In this document: piece by piece, positions 20,589-29,878 of the stretch
How positions within the stretch are numbered: position 1 is the stretch's first letter
How the letters are laid out: each line of letters starts with the position of its first letter
DNA from: an uncultured Hungatella sp.
GTDB lineage: Bacteria; Bacillota; Clostridia; Lachnospirales; Lachnospiraceae
Assembly (NCBI GenBank): GCA_949879795.1
Contig: CATLBR010000011.1
Location: 35,066-99,065, forward strand
DNA length: 64,000 bases
Reading direction: 5' to 3'
Notes under the pieces: model-generated
The model's input: only the letters and a program-made list of their open reading frames with translations
The model's database searches: none
What the model was told of the DNA's origin: nothing
Translations under genes and position numbers: made by a program

Positions 20589-20625
20589 AAGTCCCGGACG
20601 GCATTCTCATCCTTATCCGGGACTT
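20589..20625 (-). terminator. Intrinsic terminator of the pilus-like operon
   Basis: Perfect 10-base arms aagtcccgga (20589-20598) and tccgggactt (20616-20625). The minus transcript continues with five T. It lies just after the PilT-like gene stop and may also stop plus-strand transcripts from the DUF4397-like gene. Confidence 0.85.
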
Positions 20626-20630
20626 GTGAA

Positions 20631-21695
20631 TTACAGTCTCTCGATCTTCTTTGCCATCAGTTCGCTGTTATTGCTGTAATTGATGGCATCTTCTTTTGAG
20701 ATGGTTTTCTGCTGGTACAGCTGTATCAGGCTGGCATCCATAGCCACCATGCCTTCCTTCTGAGAAGTGGCGATCACGTTGTCAATCTGATGAATCTTGG
20801 ACTCGCGGATCATGTTCCGAATGGCATTGTTGAAGAACATGATCTCAAAAGCCGGCTGTACCCCGCCGTCCAGAGTGGGAAGCAGCTGCTGGGAGATAAC
20901 CGCCTGCATAACCATAGATATCTGCACTCGGATCTGCTGCTGCTGTCCGGGAGGAAAGCTGTCGATAATACGGTCTATGGTGTTGGCGGCTCCCACGGTG
21001 TGGAGGGTGGAGATCACCAGATGTCCTGTCTCCGCCGCTGTCATAGCCGTCTTGATGGTCTCATAGTCTCTCATCTCTCCCAGAAGGATAACATCCGGAG
21101 CCTGCCGCAAAGCCGCCCGCAGCCCGGACACATAACTCTCTGTATCCGATCCGATCTCCCTCTGAGACACCACACTCTTATCATGGCGGTGAAGATACTC
21201 GATGGGATCTTCCAGAGTGATCACATGAGCATTTCTCGTCCTGTTGATCTCATCGATGACACAGGCCAAGGTCGTACTCTTTCCGCTTCCGGCCGGTCCT
21301 GTCACCAGCACCATGCCCTTTGTCATCTTTGCCACATCGATGATAGTTCTGGGAAGATGAAGTTTCTCATAGTCGGGCAGCTCGAAGGTGATGATGCGGA
21401 TGATTGCCGCCAGAGATCCTCTCTGCCTGAACACATTGGCACGAAACCGAGATAGTTTTGGAAGGGCAAAAGAAAAATCGTCGTCCCCCGTCTCCTGAAT
21501 CCGTTTCATACTTCGGTTGCCCGCCGTCTTGTAAAGCTGGGTGACCATCTCGTCAATCTGGTCAGGAAACAATTTTTTTTCCTCATAGTATTCGATTCTC
21601 CCTCCTACCTTGTAGGAAAGGGGCATCCCCGCTACCAGGAAAATATCTGACGCCTGCCGGTTTACCGCCGCGCCCAGCAATTCTACAATATCCAT
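20631..21695 (-). CDS. PilT-like twitching/secretion ATPase
   Basis: 354 residues from the ATG at 21695 behind AGGGAGGAG; a start 7 codons upstream would overlap the preceding gene. Length and motifs match PilT: N-terminal PAS-like domain (ASDIFLVAGMPLSYKVGG), Walker A GPAGSGKSTT, Asp box HVITLEDPIEYLH, Walker B DVILLGEMRDYETI, His box TAAETGHLVISTLHT. In type IV pili this hexamer retracts the pilus. It is the last gene of an operon with a PilC-like protein and small anchored proteins. No PilB extension ATPase is present here, so it may serve as the only motor or work with one encoded elsewhere. Confidence 0.92.
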   Translation of the reverse strand: MDIVELLGAAVNRQASDIFLVAGMPLSYKVGGRIEYYEEKKLFPDQIDEMVTQLYKTAGNRSMKRIQETGDDDFSFALPKLSRFRANVFRQRGSLAAIIRIITFELPDYEKLHLPRTIIDVAKMTKGMVLVTGPAGSGKSTTLACVIDEINRTRNAHVITLEDPIEYLHRHDKSVVSQREIGSDTESYVSGLRAALRQAPDVILLGEMRDYETIKTAMTAAETGHLVISTLHTVGAANTIDRIIDSFPPGQQQQIRVQISMVMQAVISQQLLPTLDGGVQPAFEIMFFNNAIRNMIRESKIHQIDNVIATSQKEGMVAMDASLIQLYQQKTISKEDAINYSNNSELMAKKIERL

Positions 21696-21712
21696 ATTAA
21701 TCTCCTCCCTTG

Positions 21713-22177
21713 TCAATTCCCGCTCCAGACAGGCATAGACCTGTCAATCTCATAATCCTCTGACTGGTAGACATTCCAGGCCAGAATCCTGTACCCTTTC
21801 TCCTCACGGCACGGTTCCAGCGCCACATGGAGCTTCTGTCCGTACAGCATATCCAAATCTGTCTCTATGGTGTTAGTCTCCTCATGATAATATTCTCCCA
21901 GCCGCTCTTTAACAAGATGCAGGTAGGCCTCTTCCGAAGAAGATATATTGAGACATTCCCCAAGCTGCTCCTCCACCATGGCCGTAAACTCCACCGCCTG
22001 GCCGTCCGCCTCATAGTATCCCTTGACAGACTGGGCATTTTTTCTGGCCAGATTCCAGTCGCTGCCCGCGCTGCTGAGAGAGAGGAGTCCAAAAATCGTC
22101 AGACACAAAATTATAAAAATCAAGATCAGGGATGAGGTGCCTATGTTGGCCCGTCCGCCTGACTGTCTGTTGTCCAT
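21713..22177 (-). CDS. Small membrane-anchored protein of pilus-like operon
   Basis: 154 residues from the ATG at 22177 (AAAGGA 8-9 bases upstream). After a short polar N-terminus there is one hydrophobic helix (TSSLILIFIILCLTIFGLLS, about residues 14-36), then an external domain of about 115 residues with a helical start (NAQSVKGYYEADGQAVEFT) and beta-rich end. The layout is that of a pseudopilin or TadE-like protein, but no classical prepilin cleavage motif is visible. It sits 17 bases upstream of the PilT-like gene. Confidence 0.75.
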   Translation of the reverse strand: MDNRQSGGRANIGTSSLILIFIILCLTIFGLLSLSSAGSDWNLARKNAQSVKGYYEADGQAVEFTAMVEEQLGECLNISSSEEAYLHLVKERLGEYYHEETNTIETDLDMLYGQKLHVALEPCREEKGYRILAWNVYQSEDYEIDRSMPVWSGN

Positions 22178-22211
22178 AGTTAAATTTCCTTTCATTAACA
22201 GAAGCGGAAAA

Positions 22212-22631
22212 TCATTCCGCAATCTTCTTTGCTGTCAGCAAAAACAGTTCTGTGCCGTCCTCTGAGCGCAAAACCCTTATCTGTGCCTCCTCCACAAGCC
22301 CTTTTACCTCCACTGTCATCTGGGCCGTGAATCCTGTCTCCCTCTCTGCTTCTGTCACGTTCCACTGAGAATCCCAGCAGATAACCCTCATGTCCCCTTC
22401 CTCTGACAAATAAAATCGTGCCCTGAGGCCATCTGTATCCTCAGCCTTCCATATCTCCGCGACGCTCTCCGCCGCGAGAGAAGCCTGATTCGTATCACGT
22501 GCCAGGCGGCTTAAATTGTTGGCTCTGACAAACACCAGAATACAGATGCTGGCACACAAAATGAAGAAACACACCACTGCGATCATTTCCATGAGAAACA
22601 GTGCAGTTCCCGAATCCCGTTTATTTCTCAT
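22212..22631 (-). CDS. Small pilin-like anchored protein
   Basis: 139 residues: RDSGTALFLMEMIAVVCFFI begins a hydrophobic helix (about residues 8-36) and is followed by the amphipathic helix RANNLSRLARDTNQASLAAE and a small beta domain. A Glu falls seven residues after the Gly rather than five, so the prepilin peptidase signature is imperfect. The start overlaps the previous gene by 11 bases. It is probably a minor pseudopilin of this operon. Confidence 0.75.
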   Translation of the reverse strand: MRNKRDSGTALFLMEMIAVVCFFILCASICILVFVRANNLSRLARDTNQASLAAESVAEIWKAEDTDGLRARFYLSEEGDMRVICWDSQWNVTEAERETGFTAQMTVEVKGLVEEAQIRVLRSEDGTELFLLTAKKIAE

Positions 22632-23115
22632 CCGCTACGCCTCCGCTTCTGATATTCAGCAGCAGTCTGGTGTCCGACTGATCTGCCACCTGCACCTCCA
22701 GGACATTTCCCTCCTGGCGGAAGGTCAGGCCACGGCTGTCGATAATCTCCAGACCGTCTGCCAGCCCCAGACCGCTCCCGGCATTGGTAAACAGTTCTCT
22801 CACTGCCCCGTCCATATAATAGATCCATGTGACATAGCTTACCCCGTTGATCTCCTGAGTCAGCTCCAGCACGGCTGTGTCCTCTATGGTCCTGACGGCA
22901 ATGCTGTCCGCCTTGTCATTCTGTCTCACCTTGTTGGCCACATAGTTTAAGACAACCTGGCCGGAATAGTTCTCCTCGATGCGGCTGTTGATATTCTCAT
23001 AGACCTTTCCGCCGATCAGAACCGTGAACAGCGCACTCAGCACAAACACCAGAAACAACAGCATGGTAAAGAGAAGGTTCATGGTCTGTCTGTTTTGCTG
23101 TACCTTTTTTTTCAA
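22621..23115 (-). CDS. Pilin-like anchored protein (DUF4860-like)
   Basis: 164 residues. A basic N-terminus (KKKVQQNRQT) is followed by a hydrophobic helix (MNLLFTMLLFLVFVLSALFT) and an external region of about 120 residues with beta strands. From memory this resembles the DUF4860 family found in Lachnospiraceae pilus-type operons. It overlaps the next gene by 11 bases. Role in a pilus-like fibre is inferred from neighbours. Confidence 0.75.
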   Translation of the reverse strand: MKKKVQQNRQTMNLLFTMLLFLVFVLSALFTVLIGGKVYENINSRIEENYSGQVVLNYVANKVRQNDKADSIAVRTIEDTAVLELTQEINGVSYVTWIYYMDGAVRELFTNAGSGLGLADGLEIIDSRGLTFRQEGNVLEVQVADQSDTRLLLNIRSGGVADEK

Positions 23116-23129
23116 ACCTCTCTCCCCCT

Positions 23130-23468
23130 TTACTCTTCCATAATCCTGGAATTGACCGTGATGCTCGGCATAATATTGGACGCAAAGCCTTCGTAAAACA
23201 CATCAAACCGTTCCCTGTCTATCTTAATCCCATAATTTTCCTCCAGGTATGCCACCGAAGGCGGATACCGCCCCTCTATGGCATAGCACTGGACAGAGGC
23301 TCGGGCGATGGCGCTGCGCAGAGTCTCTGCCCCTTCCTTCTCCATGCGGTCGGACATGGACAGGACTCCCTGCAAAAACACGCCGATAACAAACCCGAAC
23401 ACCACCAGGGATACCACATATCCCCTTATGATTTTCCAACCGTTTTTCAACTGTTTCACTGTGATCAC
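23130..23468 (-). CDS. Small anchored protein of pilus-like operon
   Basis: 112 residues with a basic N-terminus (KQLKNGWKIIRG), one hydrophobic helix (YVVSLVVFGFVIGVFLQGVL) and a helical external part that contains RSAIARASVQCYAIEGRYPP, a pattern common in pilin-like proteins after the first helix. It starts three bases after the PilC-like gene stop. It is probably a pseudopilin; the Gly|Phe-x4-Glu cleavage motif is absent. Confidence 0.75.
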   Translation of the reverse strand: MITVKQLKNGWKIIRGYVVSLVVFGFVIGVFLQGVLSMSDRMEKEGAETLRSAIARASVQCYAIEGRYPPSVAYLEENYGIKIDRERFDVFYEGFASNIMPSITVNSRIMEE

Positions 23469-23471
23469 CTG

Positions 23472-24524
23472 CTATCCTATCGCTGACAATATGCCCACCA
23501 GCGGCAGCATGACCGACAGAAGGACAAGACCTACGGATACAGCCAGAACCGCCACAATGGTAGGCTCCAGCCTGGATATGGTGTTGTCGATGGAGGCGTC
23601 TGCCTCCTCCTCATATCCCAAAGAGATAGTCTGCATCACCGTGTCCAGTTTTCCGCTTCGGTTTCCCACCTTGATCATCTGAATCTGGAACCCGTTAAAC
23701 AGACCCGAATCTTTCATGGCCTCGTCATAATCATTGCCTGTCTCCAGGCTTTCACGGCAGGTGGCCAGGCATTCCCGGACCTTGCTGTTGCCCACCAGTT
23801 CCTCTGCCAGCTCGATTCCCTTTTCCAGCTCCACCCCGCCTTTCAGAGTCAGAGCAAGGACGGCACAGCAACGCCGCTTCGCCACCAGAAGAGCCGTCTT
23901 GTTGGAGCGCTTAAATCTCTCTGTCATAGTCTCCACAATATGTATCTTCCTTCCCAGCTTTGAGGCGATATACAGCCCCAGAACCACCACTGCCAGCACG
24001 GCGGCAGCGGCAAGAGCCACGCCGCTGAACACGCCTCCCAGCCGTATGGCCGTCTGAGATACAGGCGACATCTGCGCTCCCAGCTGCTGGTACACTTCCT
24101 CAAACACAGGCATAACCCTGGTAAACAGCACAAACAGCACTACCAGAAGCATCAGCACCATCATGACGGGATAGGTTACGGCGTTGCGTATATTCCGGAT
24201 CATCCGGTCCTCTTTGTCATAGTAGACAGAAAGGGATTCCATCATCTCGTCCAAAGTTCCCGTCTCATCTCCCAGCTTCGCCATCTTTACCACATAGTCG
24301 GGAAAACTTTCCGTCTTCTCCAGGGCTTCAAAAACCCTGGCTCCCAGCTCAATCTCGTCTGCCAGAAACAGCAGCCTCTTCTTCTCGTCTTCATTTGCCG
24401 CGTCCTCTGCCATGATACGCAGCCCCTCCTCCAGATGAACTCCTCCTTTCAGAAGAATGGACACCTGGAGGCAGAAAGCAGAAAGTTCCTGATATGTGTA
24501 TTTCTGCTCTGTCTTCTTACCCAT
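23472..24524 (-). CDS. PilC/GspF-like inner membrane platform protein
   Basis: 350 residues, slightly short for the family. Two T2SSF repeats: residues about 15-135 (FCLQVSILLKGGVHLEEGLR, MAKLGDETGTLDEMMESL) and about 215-330 (LALTLKGGVELEKGIELAEE, MIKVGNRSGKLDTVMQTI). Each is followed by membrane helices (VMMVLMLLVVLFVLF; VLAVVVLGLYIAS; the C-terminal VAVLAVSVGLVLLSVMLPLV). It links the cytoplasmic ATPase to the fibre in type IV pilus and type II secretion machines. It lies 15 bases after the transglutaminase lipoprotein gene. Confidence 0.92.
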   Translation of the reverse strand: MGKKTEQKYTYQELSAFCLQVSILLKGGVHLEEGLRIMAEDAANEDEKKRLLFLADEIELGARVFEALEKTESFPDYVVKMAKLGDETGTLDEMMESLSVYYDKEDRMIRNIRNAVTYPVMMVLMLLVVLFVLFTRVMPVFEEVYQQLGAQMSPVSQTAIRLGGVFSGVALAAAAVLAVVVLGLYIASKLGRKIHIVETMTERFKRSNKTALLVAKRRCCAVLALTLKGGVELEKGIELAEELVGNSKVRECLATCRESLETGNDYDEAMKDSGLFNGFQIQMIKVGNRSGKLDTVMQTISLGYEEEADASIDNTISRLEPTIVAVLAVSVGLVLLSVMLPLVGILSAIG

Positions 24525-24539
24525 GAACGTTTCTCCTTT

Positions 24540-25526
24540 TTAATAACAGTATTTCTGCTGATAGTTGGCTCCGTTGCCGATGTACTGTTTGATGGAATCG
24601 CTCTGCCCGCCGGTAGACGCGAATGTCGGGTCTGCCAGAGACCAGTTGGTCCCGTCAAAATAGATATAGTTATCCAGCCAGCCCACACCGTCAATGTACA
24701 CATTCACCCATGCGTGGTAAACGCTTCCCGTATATCCGATCACCAGCTTGGACGGGATATCCTGGGAGCGGAGCATGGATACCATCAGAGCCGCGTAGTC
24801 AAAACAGATACCTGTCCCCGAAGACAGAGTCTGGTCTACACTGGGCAGATATCCGCTCTGAACGGAGGCAGCTTTGGCAGTGTCATAGGTTGTATTGTTG
24901 ATCACGTAGTTGTACACATTGTTCACCACACCTATAGCGTCTGTAGCGCCGGCTGCTACCTCTGCCGCCTTCTGAACCGCCGCGCTTCCCTCGGAGAAAT
25001 TCACATACTGGTTGGGATACAAAAACGGCTCATACTGGCTGGCCAGAGACACATCTATATTCTGGCTGAACGCCTGGGAATAGCTGGTGCCCTGAACCTG
25101 CTCAAAGACTTTAACCGAGTAGGTTCCGCTGCCTTCTGAAAGCGGGAACACCTCGTAGGCCGACCTGGCATTCAAATCATAAGTGTAGGTCAGATCACCT
25201 TTTGTTATCTGCACCTTGATCTTTCCCACACTGCCCGAATACTTCACCATCACATACCCGTTCTGAGTGTTGGAGGCATCCACCGTCACAGGGCCGTTGG
25301 CGTAAGTCACACTGCCTGACGCCGTGGGAACCCGCACCAGACTCCCCTGGGGCTTGGAATACAAAGGCACCATGCCGTCCTCGATCACCGCCAGCTGCCC
25401 GCCGGTCTCCGCCGCTGCCGCCTCCACACTCTCCGGCTGGGAGCCCCCGCCGGAACAGCCGCCTGTGCCAAAAGCCGCCGCCATGACAACCGCTCCTAAA
25501 AATACTTTCCATTTTCTTTTTCTCAT
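24540..25526 (-). CDS. Transglutaminase-like lipoprotein
   Basis: 328 residues from the ATG at 25526 with AGAGGTG upstream. The N-terminus is a lipoprotein signal (KVFLGAVVMAAAFGTGGC) with the lipidated Cys in GGC. Residues about 55-160 form a beta-rich domain. Residues about 185-300 are a transglutaminase-like fold with the triad Cys in GTGICFDYAALM, His in YHAWVNVYIDG and Asp in WSLADPTF. Secreted members act as cysteine peptidases or cross-linking enzymes. It is the first gene of the pilus-like operon, so it may process or cross-link fibre subunits at the surface. That link is inferred from position only. Confidence 0.88.
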   Translation of the reverse strand: MRKRKWKVFLGAVVMAAAFGTGGCSGGGSQPESVEAAAAETGGQLAVIEDGMVPLYSKPQGSLVRVPTASGSVTYANGPVTVDASNTQNGYVMVKYSGSVGKIKVQITKGDLTYTYDLNARSAYEVFPLSEGSGTYSVKVFEQVQGTSYSQAFSQNIDVSLASQYEPFLYPNQYVNFSEGSAAVQKAAEVAAGATDAIGVVNNVYNYVINNTTYDTAKAASVQSGYLPSVDQTLSSGTGICFDYAALMVSMLRSQDIPSKLVIGYTGSVYHAWVNVYIDGVGWLDNYIYFDGTNWSLADPTFASTGGQSDSIKQYIGNGANYQQKYCY

Positions 25527-25589
25527 ACTGACACCTCTATTCTTTAATATTCTGCACACCAGTCCTTTATATCCGGACTGCTGTAAAAC

Positions 25590-26330
25590 TTACAACATGC
25601 GCTGCCTCACTATCTCATAGGCCAGGACTCCTGCCGCCACCGAGGCATTGAGAGAATCTATATCTCCCCTCATGGGAATGGCGGCCGCCATGTCGCAGTT
25701 CTCCCTGACCAGACGGCTGACACCGTCTCCTTCGCCTCCCACTACCAGACCTATAGGCCCCTTTAAATCCAGGCTGTACATCAGCTCCCCCTTCATATCC
25801 GCACACACAAACCAGAGACCTTCCCTCTTCAGCTGTTCCATGACAGCCGTCAGATTGGTAACCTTCGCCACTGGTGTGTAGTTCAGGGCACCTGCGGAGG
25901 TCTTCGCCACAGTGGCAGTCAGTCCCACAGCCCTGCGCTTCGGGATGATCACCCCATGGGCTCCCGCCAGATTGGCGGTTCTGATGATGGCGCCAAGATT
26001 GTGAGGGTCCTCGATGCCGTCCAGCAAAATAATAAACGGCGGCTCTCCCTTCTCCCTGGCCCGTGCCAAGATGTCTTCCACCTGGACATAGCCGTAGGCG
26101 GAGACCTGAGCCGCCACCCCCTGGTGGTTTCTGCTCTGGGCCAGCTGGTCTAACCTTTCTTTCGACACAAAGGTTACAATGGTATCCTGTTTTTTGGCCT
26201 CTCTCAAAATGGTCTGTACCGGGCCGTCCTTGCACCCTTCCAGCACATACAGCTTATCAATAGTTTTCCCTGAGCGAAACGCCTCAACCACCGTGTTCCG
26301 TCCCAGGATCAGTAAATTTTCCTCGTTCAT
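25590..26330 (-). CDS. rlmB: 23S rRNA 2'-O-methyltransferase RlmB-type (SpoU family)
   Basis: 246 residues. The N-terminal substrate domain (LILGRNTVVEAFRSG, VAAQVSAYGYV) precedes a SpoU/TrmH knot with the signature FIILLDGIEDPHNLGAIIRT, AHGVIIPKRRAVGLTATVAK and the C-terminal IPMRGDIDSLNASVAAGVLA. It methylates G2251 of 23S rRNA in characterised homologs. The start overlaps the mrnC stop by 4 bases (ATGA), within the conserved cysS-mrnC-rlmB order. Confidence 0.94.
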   Translation of the reverse strand: MNEENLLILGRNTVVEAFRSGKTIDKLYVLEGCKDGPVQTILREAKKQDTIVTFVSKERLDQLAQSRNHQGVAAQVSAYGYVQVEDILARAREKGEPPFIILLDGIEDPHNLGAIIRTANLAGAHGVIIPKRRAVGLTATVAKTSAGALNYTPVAKVTNLTAVMEQLKREGLWFVCADMKGELMYSLDLKGPIGLVVGGEGDGVSRLVRENCDMAAAIPMRGDIDSLNASVAAGVLAYEIVRQRML

Positions 26331-26785
26331 TCCGCCTCCAGTTCTCCGATTTTTTCCAGGCCGTGCCTGACAAGCTCCAGAAGCCGCTCAAACTGTTCTG
26401 TCAGATACAGGTAACCTGTCAGAGCCTCCAGCCCGGTGGCCATGCGGTAGTCGATGACAGAGGCATTTTTTGCCGTGGTCATGGACTTGGCATTCCTCCC
26501 CCGCCTGAACACCGCCCGCTCCTCCTCTGTCAGCTCATCCTCCAGAAGTCTTACAATATCTGCCTGAGTCTTGGCCTTCACCAGACCGGAACTCCTTTTG
26601 TGCAGCTTATTCACCTGCATATTACCCCGGTTCATCACCAGGCTCCTGACGATGAGTTCATACACCGCATCCCCCAGATATGCCAGAGCCAGTGGGGAGT
26701 AGATCTGGGCGTCCTGTCTTTTAAGCCCCAGTTTTTCCCTGCAGCAGTCCGTAAAACTCAACACTTCTTTTATGCCTTCTTCCAT
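26327..26785 (-). CDS. mrnC: Mini-ribonuclease III
   Basis: 152 residues. It is an RNase III catalytic domain without the dsRNA-binding domain, as in MrnC. The signature is SPLALAYLGDAVYELIVRSL with its catalytic Asp, followed by LHKRSSGLVKAKTQAD and the second acidic helix ATGLEALTGYLYL with its catalytic Glu. MrnC matures 23S rRNA in Bacillus. It overlaps cysS by 16 bases and rlmB by 4 bases, so it is translationally coupled. Confidence 0.95.
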   Translation of the reverse strand: MEEGIKEVLSFTDCCREKLGLKRQDAQIYSPLALAYLGDAVYELIVRSLVMNRGNMQVNKLHKRSSGLVKAKTQADIVRLLEDELTEEERAVFRRGRNAKSMTTAKNASVIDYRMATGLEALTGYLYLTEQFERLLELVRHGLEKIGELEAE

Positions 26786-28182
26786 TTAACTCCTTCTCTT
26801 GTGTCCTCCAGAATAATCCCCATATCCAGAAGTTTCTGACGAATCTCGTCTGCAAGAGCAAAATTTTTCTCTTTTCTCGCCTTCTGTCGGGCGGCGATCA
26901 TCTCTTCCACCTGGGTATCCAGATTTTCCTTTTTTCTCTCCGTGATGATTCCCAGTATGCCGCAGAGCGTCTCCACAGTGTCTCTCAGATATCGCACATA
27001 GGCTTTGCTGCTGCCCTCTCCCGCCGTGGAGTTGGCCAGCTTTACCAGTTCGAACACCGCCGACACTCCGTCTGCCGTGTTGAAATCGTCCTCCATGGCC
27101 GCCTCATATTTTGCCACCAGGGCCTGAGCCTCCTGACACAGCTTCTCTTCATCCCCCCGGATCTCCTCGTCCCCGGTTCCAGCCTCCAGCTCTCTCAGCT
27201 TATCCACGCTGTTGAGTATTCTCTCCAACCCGTTTTTCGAGGCCTCCATTAACTCCTCGCTGAAGTTTAAGGGACTGCGGTAGTGGGCGCCGCTGAGCAT
27301 AAAAAACCGCAGCACCTGAAGGTCGAATTTCTCTCCGATCTCCCTGACAGTAAAAAAATTCCCCAGAGACTTGGACATCTTTTTGTTGTCAATATTCAAA
27401 AATCCGTTGTGCATCCAGTATCTGGCCAGCTCTTTTCCGCTTGCGGCTTCGCTCTGGGCAATCTCATTCTCATGGTGAGGAAAGATCAGATCTTCTCCGC
27501 CCCCGTGAATATCAATCTGCTCGCCCAGATACTTTTTTGACATGGCCGAACACTCGATGTGCCATCCCGGTCTTCCCTGGCACCAGGGAGACTCCCAGAA
27601 AGGTTCCCCTTCCTTTTTCGGCTTCCACAGCACAAAATCCGAGGGGGACTCCTTGCCCTCCTCGCCGGTCACTTTGATCTCCCTGAATCCGGACTGCAGT
27701 TCATCCAGATTTTTGTGAGACAATTTCCCGTATCCTTTAAACGAATCAGTCCTGAAATACACGGTTCCGTCCTGGGCCCTGTAAGCGTGGCCTTTCTCCA
27801 TAAGAGTCTCTATGAGATCGATCATCCCGTCAATCTCCTCCGTGGCCTTGGGGTGGACCGTGGCAGGTCTGACATTCATGGCCTCCATATCTGTCCTGCA
27901 CTCTTCAATATATCGCTGGGAGATCACGGCAGAATCCACGCCCTCCTCCACCGCTCTCTTTATGATCTTGTCGTCTACATCTGTAAAATTGGAGACAAAA
28001 TTCACCTCATAACCTTTATATTCCAGATAACGGCGAACCGTGTCAAACACGATCATCGGTCTGGCATTGCCGATATGAATAAAATTATACACTGTGGGAC
28101 CACAGACATACATCCTCACCTTTCCCGGTTCCAGTGGGACAAACGCCTCTTTTCTGCCGGTCAGTGTATTAAAGATTTTCAT
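26770..28182 (-). CDS. cysS: Cysteinyl-tRNA synthetase
   Basis: 470 residues from the ATG at 28182 (GAGGAGG upstream, inside the ispF 3' end); a start five codons upstream is less likely. Class I motifs: HIGN in [11 protein letters not shown] and KMSKS in [11 protein letters not shown]. Zinc site residues include Cys in YVCGPTVYN and the GWHIECSAM region with [18 protein letters not shown]. It charges tRNA-Cys. No T-box is seen upstream; expression comes from the ispF operon. Confidence 0.98.
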   Translation of the reverse strand: MKIFNTLTGRKEAFVPLEPGKVRMYVCGPTVYNFIHIGNARPMIVFDTVRRYLEYKGYEVNFVSNFTDVDDKIIKRAVEEGVDSAVISQRYIEECRTDMEAMNVRPATVHPKATEEIDGMIDLIETLMEKGHAYRAQDGTVYFRTDSFKGYGKLSHKNLDELQSGFREIKVTGEEGKESPSDFVLWKPKKEGEPFWESPWCQGRPGWHIECSAMSKKYLGEQIDIHGGGEDLIFPHHENEIAQSEAASGKELARYWMHNGFLNIDNKKMSKSLGNFFTVREIGEKFDLQVLRFFMLSGAHYRSPLNFSEELMEASKNGLERILNSVDKLRELEAGTGDEEIRGDEEKLCQEAQALVAKYEAAMEDDFNTADGVSAVFELVKLANSTAGEGSSKAYVRYLRDTVETLCGILGIITERKKENLDTQVEEMIAARQKARKEKNFALADEIRQKLLDMGIILEDTREGVKWKKA

Positions 28183-28756
28183 GGTCTTCCTCCTCAACTT
28201 GAATATTCCCGCTTTCCCGTCCGCCGCACTTTTGACATCTGCCGCATCCGGCTGCTTCTATTCCGTAATCATAACAGTAATCCCCCGGTGCTGTCAATAA
28301 GGTGATGGCCTGCGAGGAGATCCCCTGGCCCGTCCCTGTAAATCCAAGCCCCTCCTCCGTGGTGGCCTTGACACTGACTCTGTCCCGGGACAGCTTTAAG
28401 ACAGCGGCGATATTCTCCTCCATCTGAGGACGGTAAGGCGCCAGTTTAGGCCGCTGGGCAATGACGGTGGCGTCTATATTCTCTATAATAAATCCTCTCT
28501 CTTCCAGCAGAACTCCCACATGCTTTAGCAGCTCCAGACTGGAAATCCCCTCGTAAGCCGGATCCGTATCAGGAAAATGCTGTCCGATATCCCCCAGTGC
28601 CGCTGCTCCCAACAGGGCATCCATCACGGCATGAATCAGCACATCCGCATCCGAGTGTCCCAACAGCCCTTTCTCATAAGGAATGTCCACACCGCCCAAA
28701 ATCAGTTTTCTTCCTTCTGTCAGACGATGTACATCATATCCCAGTCCTATTCTCAT
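28169..28756 (-). CDS. ispF: 2-C-methyl-D-erythritol 2,4-cyclodiphosphate synthase with Cys-rich tail
   Basis: 195 residues; the core (about 1-157) is complete IspF: zinc ligands in GYDVHRL (Asp, His) and the following [35 protein letters not shown], and the C-terminal [18 protein letters not shown]. It makes MEcPP in the non-mevalonate isoprenoid pathway. After ITLL there is an extra tail of about 38 residues with four cysteines ([18 protein letters not shown]-x9-C-x2-C-x2-C), not part of standard IspF. The 3' end overlaps the cysS start by 14 bases and contains its ribosome binding site. Confidence 0.95.
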   Translation of the reverse strand: MRIGLGYDVHRLTEGRKLILGGVDIPYEKGLLGHSDADVLIHAVMDALLGAAALGDIGQHFPDTDPAYEGISSLELLKHVGVLLEERGFIIENIDATVIAQRPKLAPYRPQMEENIAAVLKLSRDRVSVKATTEEGLGFTGTGQGISSQAITLLTAPGDYCYDYGIEAAGCGRCQKCGGRESGNIQVEEEDHENL

Positions 28757-28822
28757 AAATGTCTGTCCTCCTCTGTCTACATGTATAAGAGTTGAGATCA
28801 GGCGTCTTCCCGCCTGCTTTCT

Positions 28823-29746
28823 CTACACGATCATCCGCACTTTGCCCGGAATGCACCTGAGCTGAAGTTCTCTTTGACACACGCAGCACTCCCCGTCGGC
28901 ATGAACCGGCATAGGACGCTCTACATATATCTCCACTTCCTGACAATTGTAACAGCGGACTCCTCTGTATTTCTTCTGACGTCCCACAATAGAACTGACC
29001 AGAAACGGAATGAGCCTGACCTTCGCCCCGTGATGTACCACACACAGAGTCAGACGGCCGTCACAGGGGTCAGCCGAGGGCGCAAACTTAAATCCGCCTC
29101 CCTCAAAGGGATGAATGTGCGCGGAGACAAAATAAATATGGTTCAGCTCCACCTTCTGCACTCTGTCCAGCAGGAGGTAGCCTTTTACGGGACAGGCCAG
29201 CAAAAGCTGTCTGATACCCACCACAGCGTATCCCAGCTTTCCCATACACACCTTGTTCAGTGTATGTTTCAGCCTGGAATCCGCCAATTCCCTGCACACT
29301 GCACCGTCCATTCCCATTCCCGCGCTGACCAGAAAGCGCCTGTGCTCCATAGGTTCCCCGTAGGACATCACTCCGTAATCCATAAGCCTGTGATATCTGG
29401 GATTGAGGATCCTCTTGAGACATCTGGACGGTTTTCTGGGAAGCCTCAGACTCTTGGCCAGGTCGTTGCCCGAACCGGCGGGGATATATCCCAGGGTCAC
29501 GGGCCCGCCAAACGCCAGACCGTCCAACACTTCGTTCATGGTCCCGTCTCCGCCTACCGTGATAATAATTCTTGGTTCCCGGCACCGTTCTGTCAGGCCG
29601 GAGGCATATTCCCTGGCATCTCCTGTCTTCTCGGTAATTAAAGCCTGGTACTCTACACCCTGATGATTCAGCTGCTTCTCCACTTTTTTCCATACCTTAC
29701 TGCCCCGTCCGCTTCCAGCGTTGGGGTTTACAATAAAATAGTACAT
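28823..29746 (-). CDS. Diacylglycerol/lipid kinase family protein (YegS/DgkB-like)
   Basis: 307 residues from the ATG at 29746 behind GAGGAGG (5-base spacing). N-terminal catalytic domain: YFIVNPNAGSGRGSKVW, then the nucleotide motif TVGGDGTMNEVLDGL and GYIPAGSGNDLAKSL. The C-terminal beta-sandwich contains MGMDGAVCREL and FKFAPSADPCDGRLTL. Members phosphorylate diacylglycerol or related lipids with ATP at the membrane face. It is the first gene upstream of ispF, transcribed the same way, with a 66-base gap. Confidence 0.92.
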   Translation of the reverse strand: MYYFIVNPNAGSGRGSKVWKKVEKQLNHQGVEYQALITEKTGDAREYASGLTERCREPRIIITVGGDGTMNEVLDGLAFGGPVTLGYIPAGSGNDLAKSLRLPRKPSRCLKRILNPRYHRLMDYGVMSYGEPMEHRRFLVSAGMGMDGAVCRELADSRLKHTLNKVCMGKLGYAVVGIRQLLLACPVKGYLLLDRVQKVELNHIYFVSAHIHPFEGGGFKFAPSADPCDGRLTLCVVHHGAKVRLIPFLVSSIVGRQKKYRGVRCYNCQEVEIYVERPMPVHADGECCVCQRELQLRCIPGKVRMIV

Positions 29747-29878
29747 GACAGCCTCCTCTCTCACTGCACTACAGTATAGCATATTTTGTCATTCACCGCA
29801 AGGCTGGGGCCTTTCCGCAAAGTTTCTATTTCCTTAAAATATCTCTAAATTTTTTTTCAAAAAAATGTCAAAAAAGTG

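Noticed and set aside
28183..28822. T-box riboswitch for cysS
   Set aside because: cysS is translationally coupled inside ispF; no T-box consensus or specifier hairpin is visible upstream.
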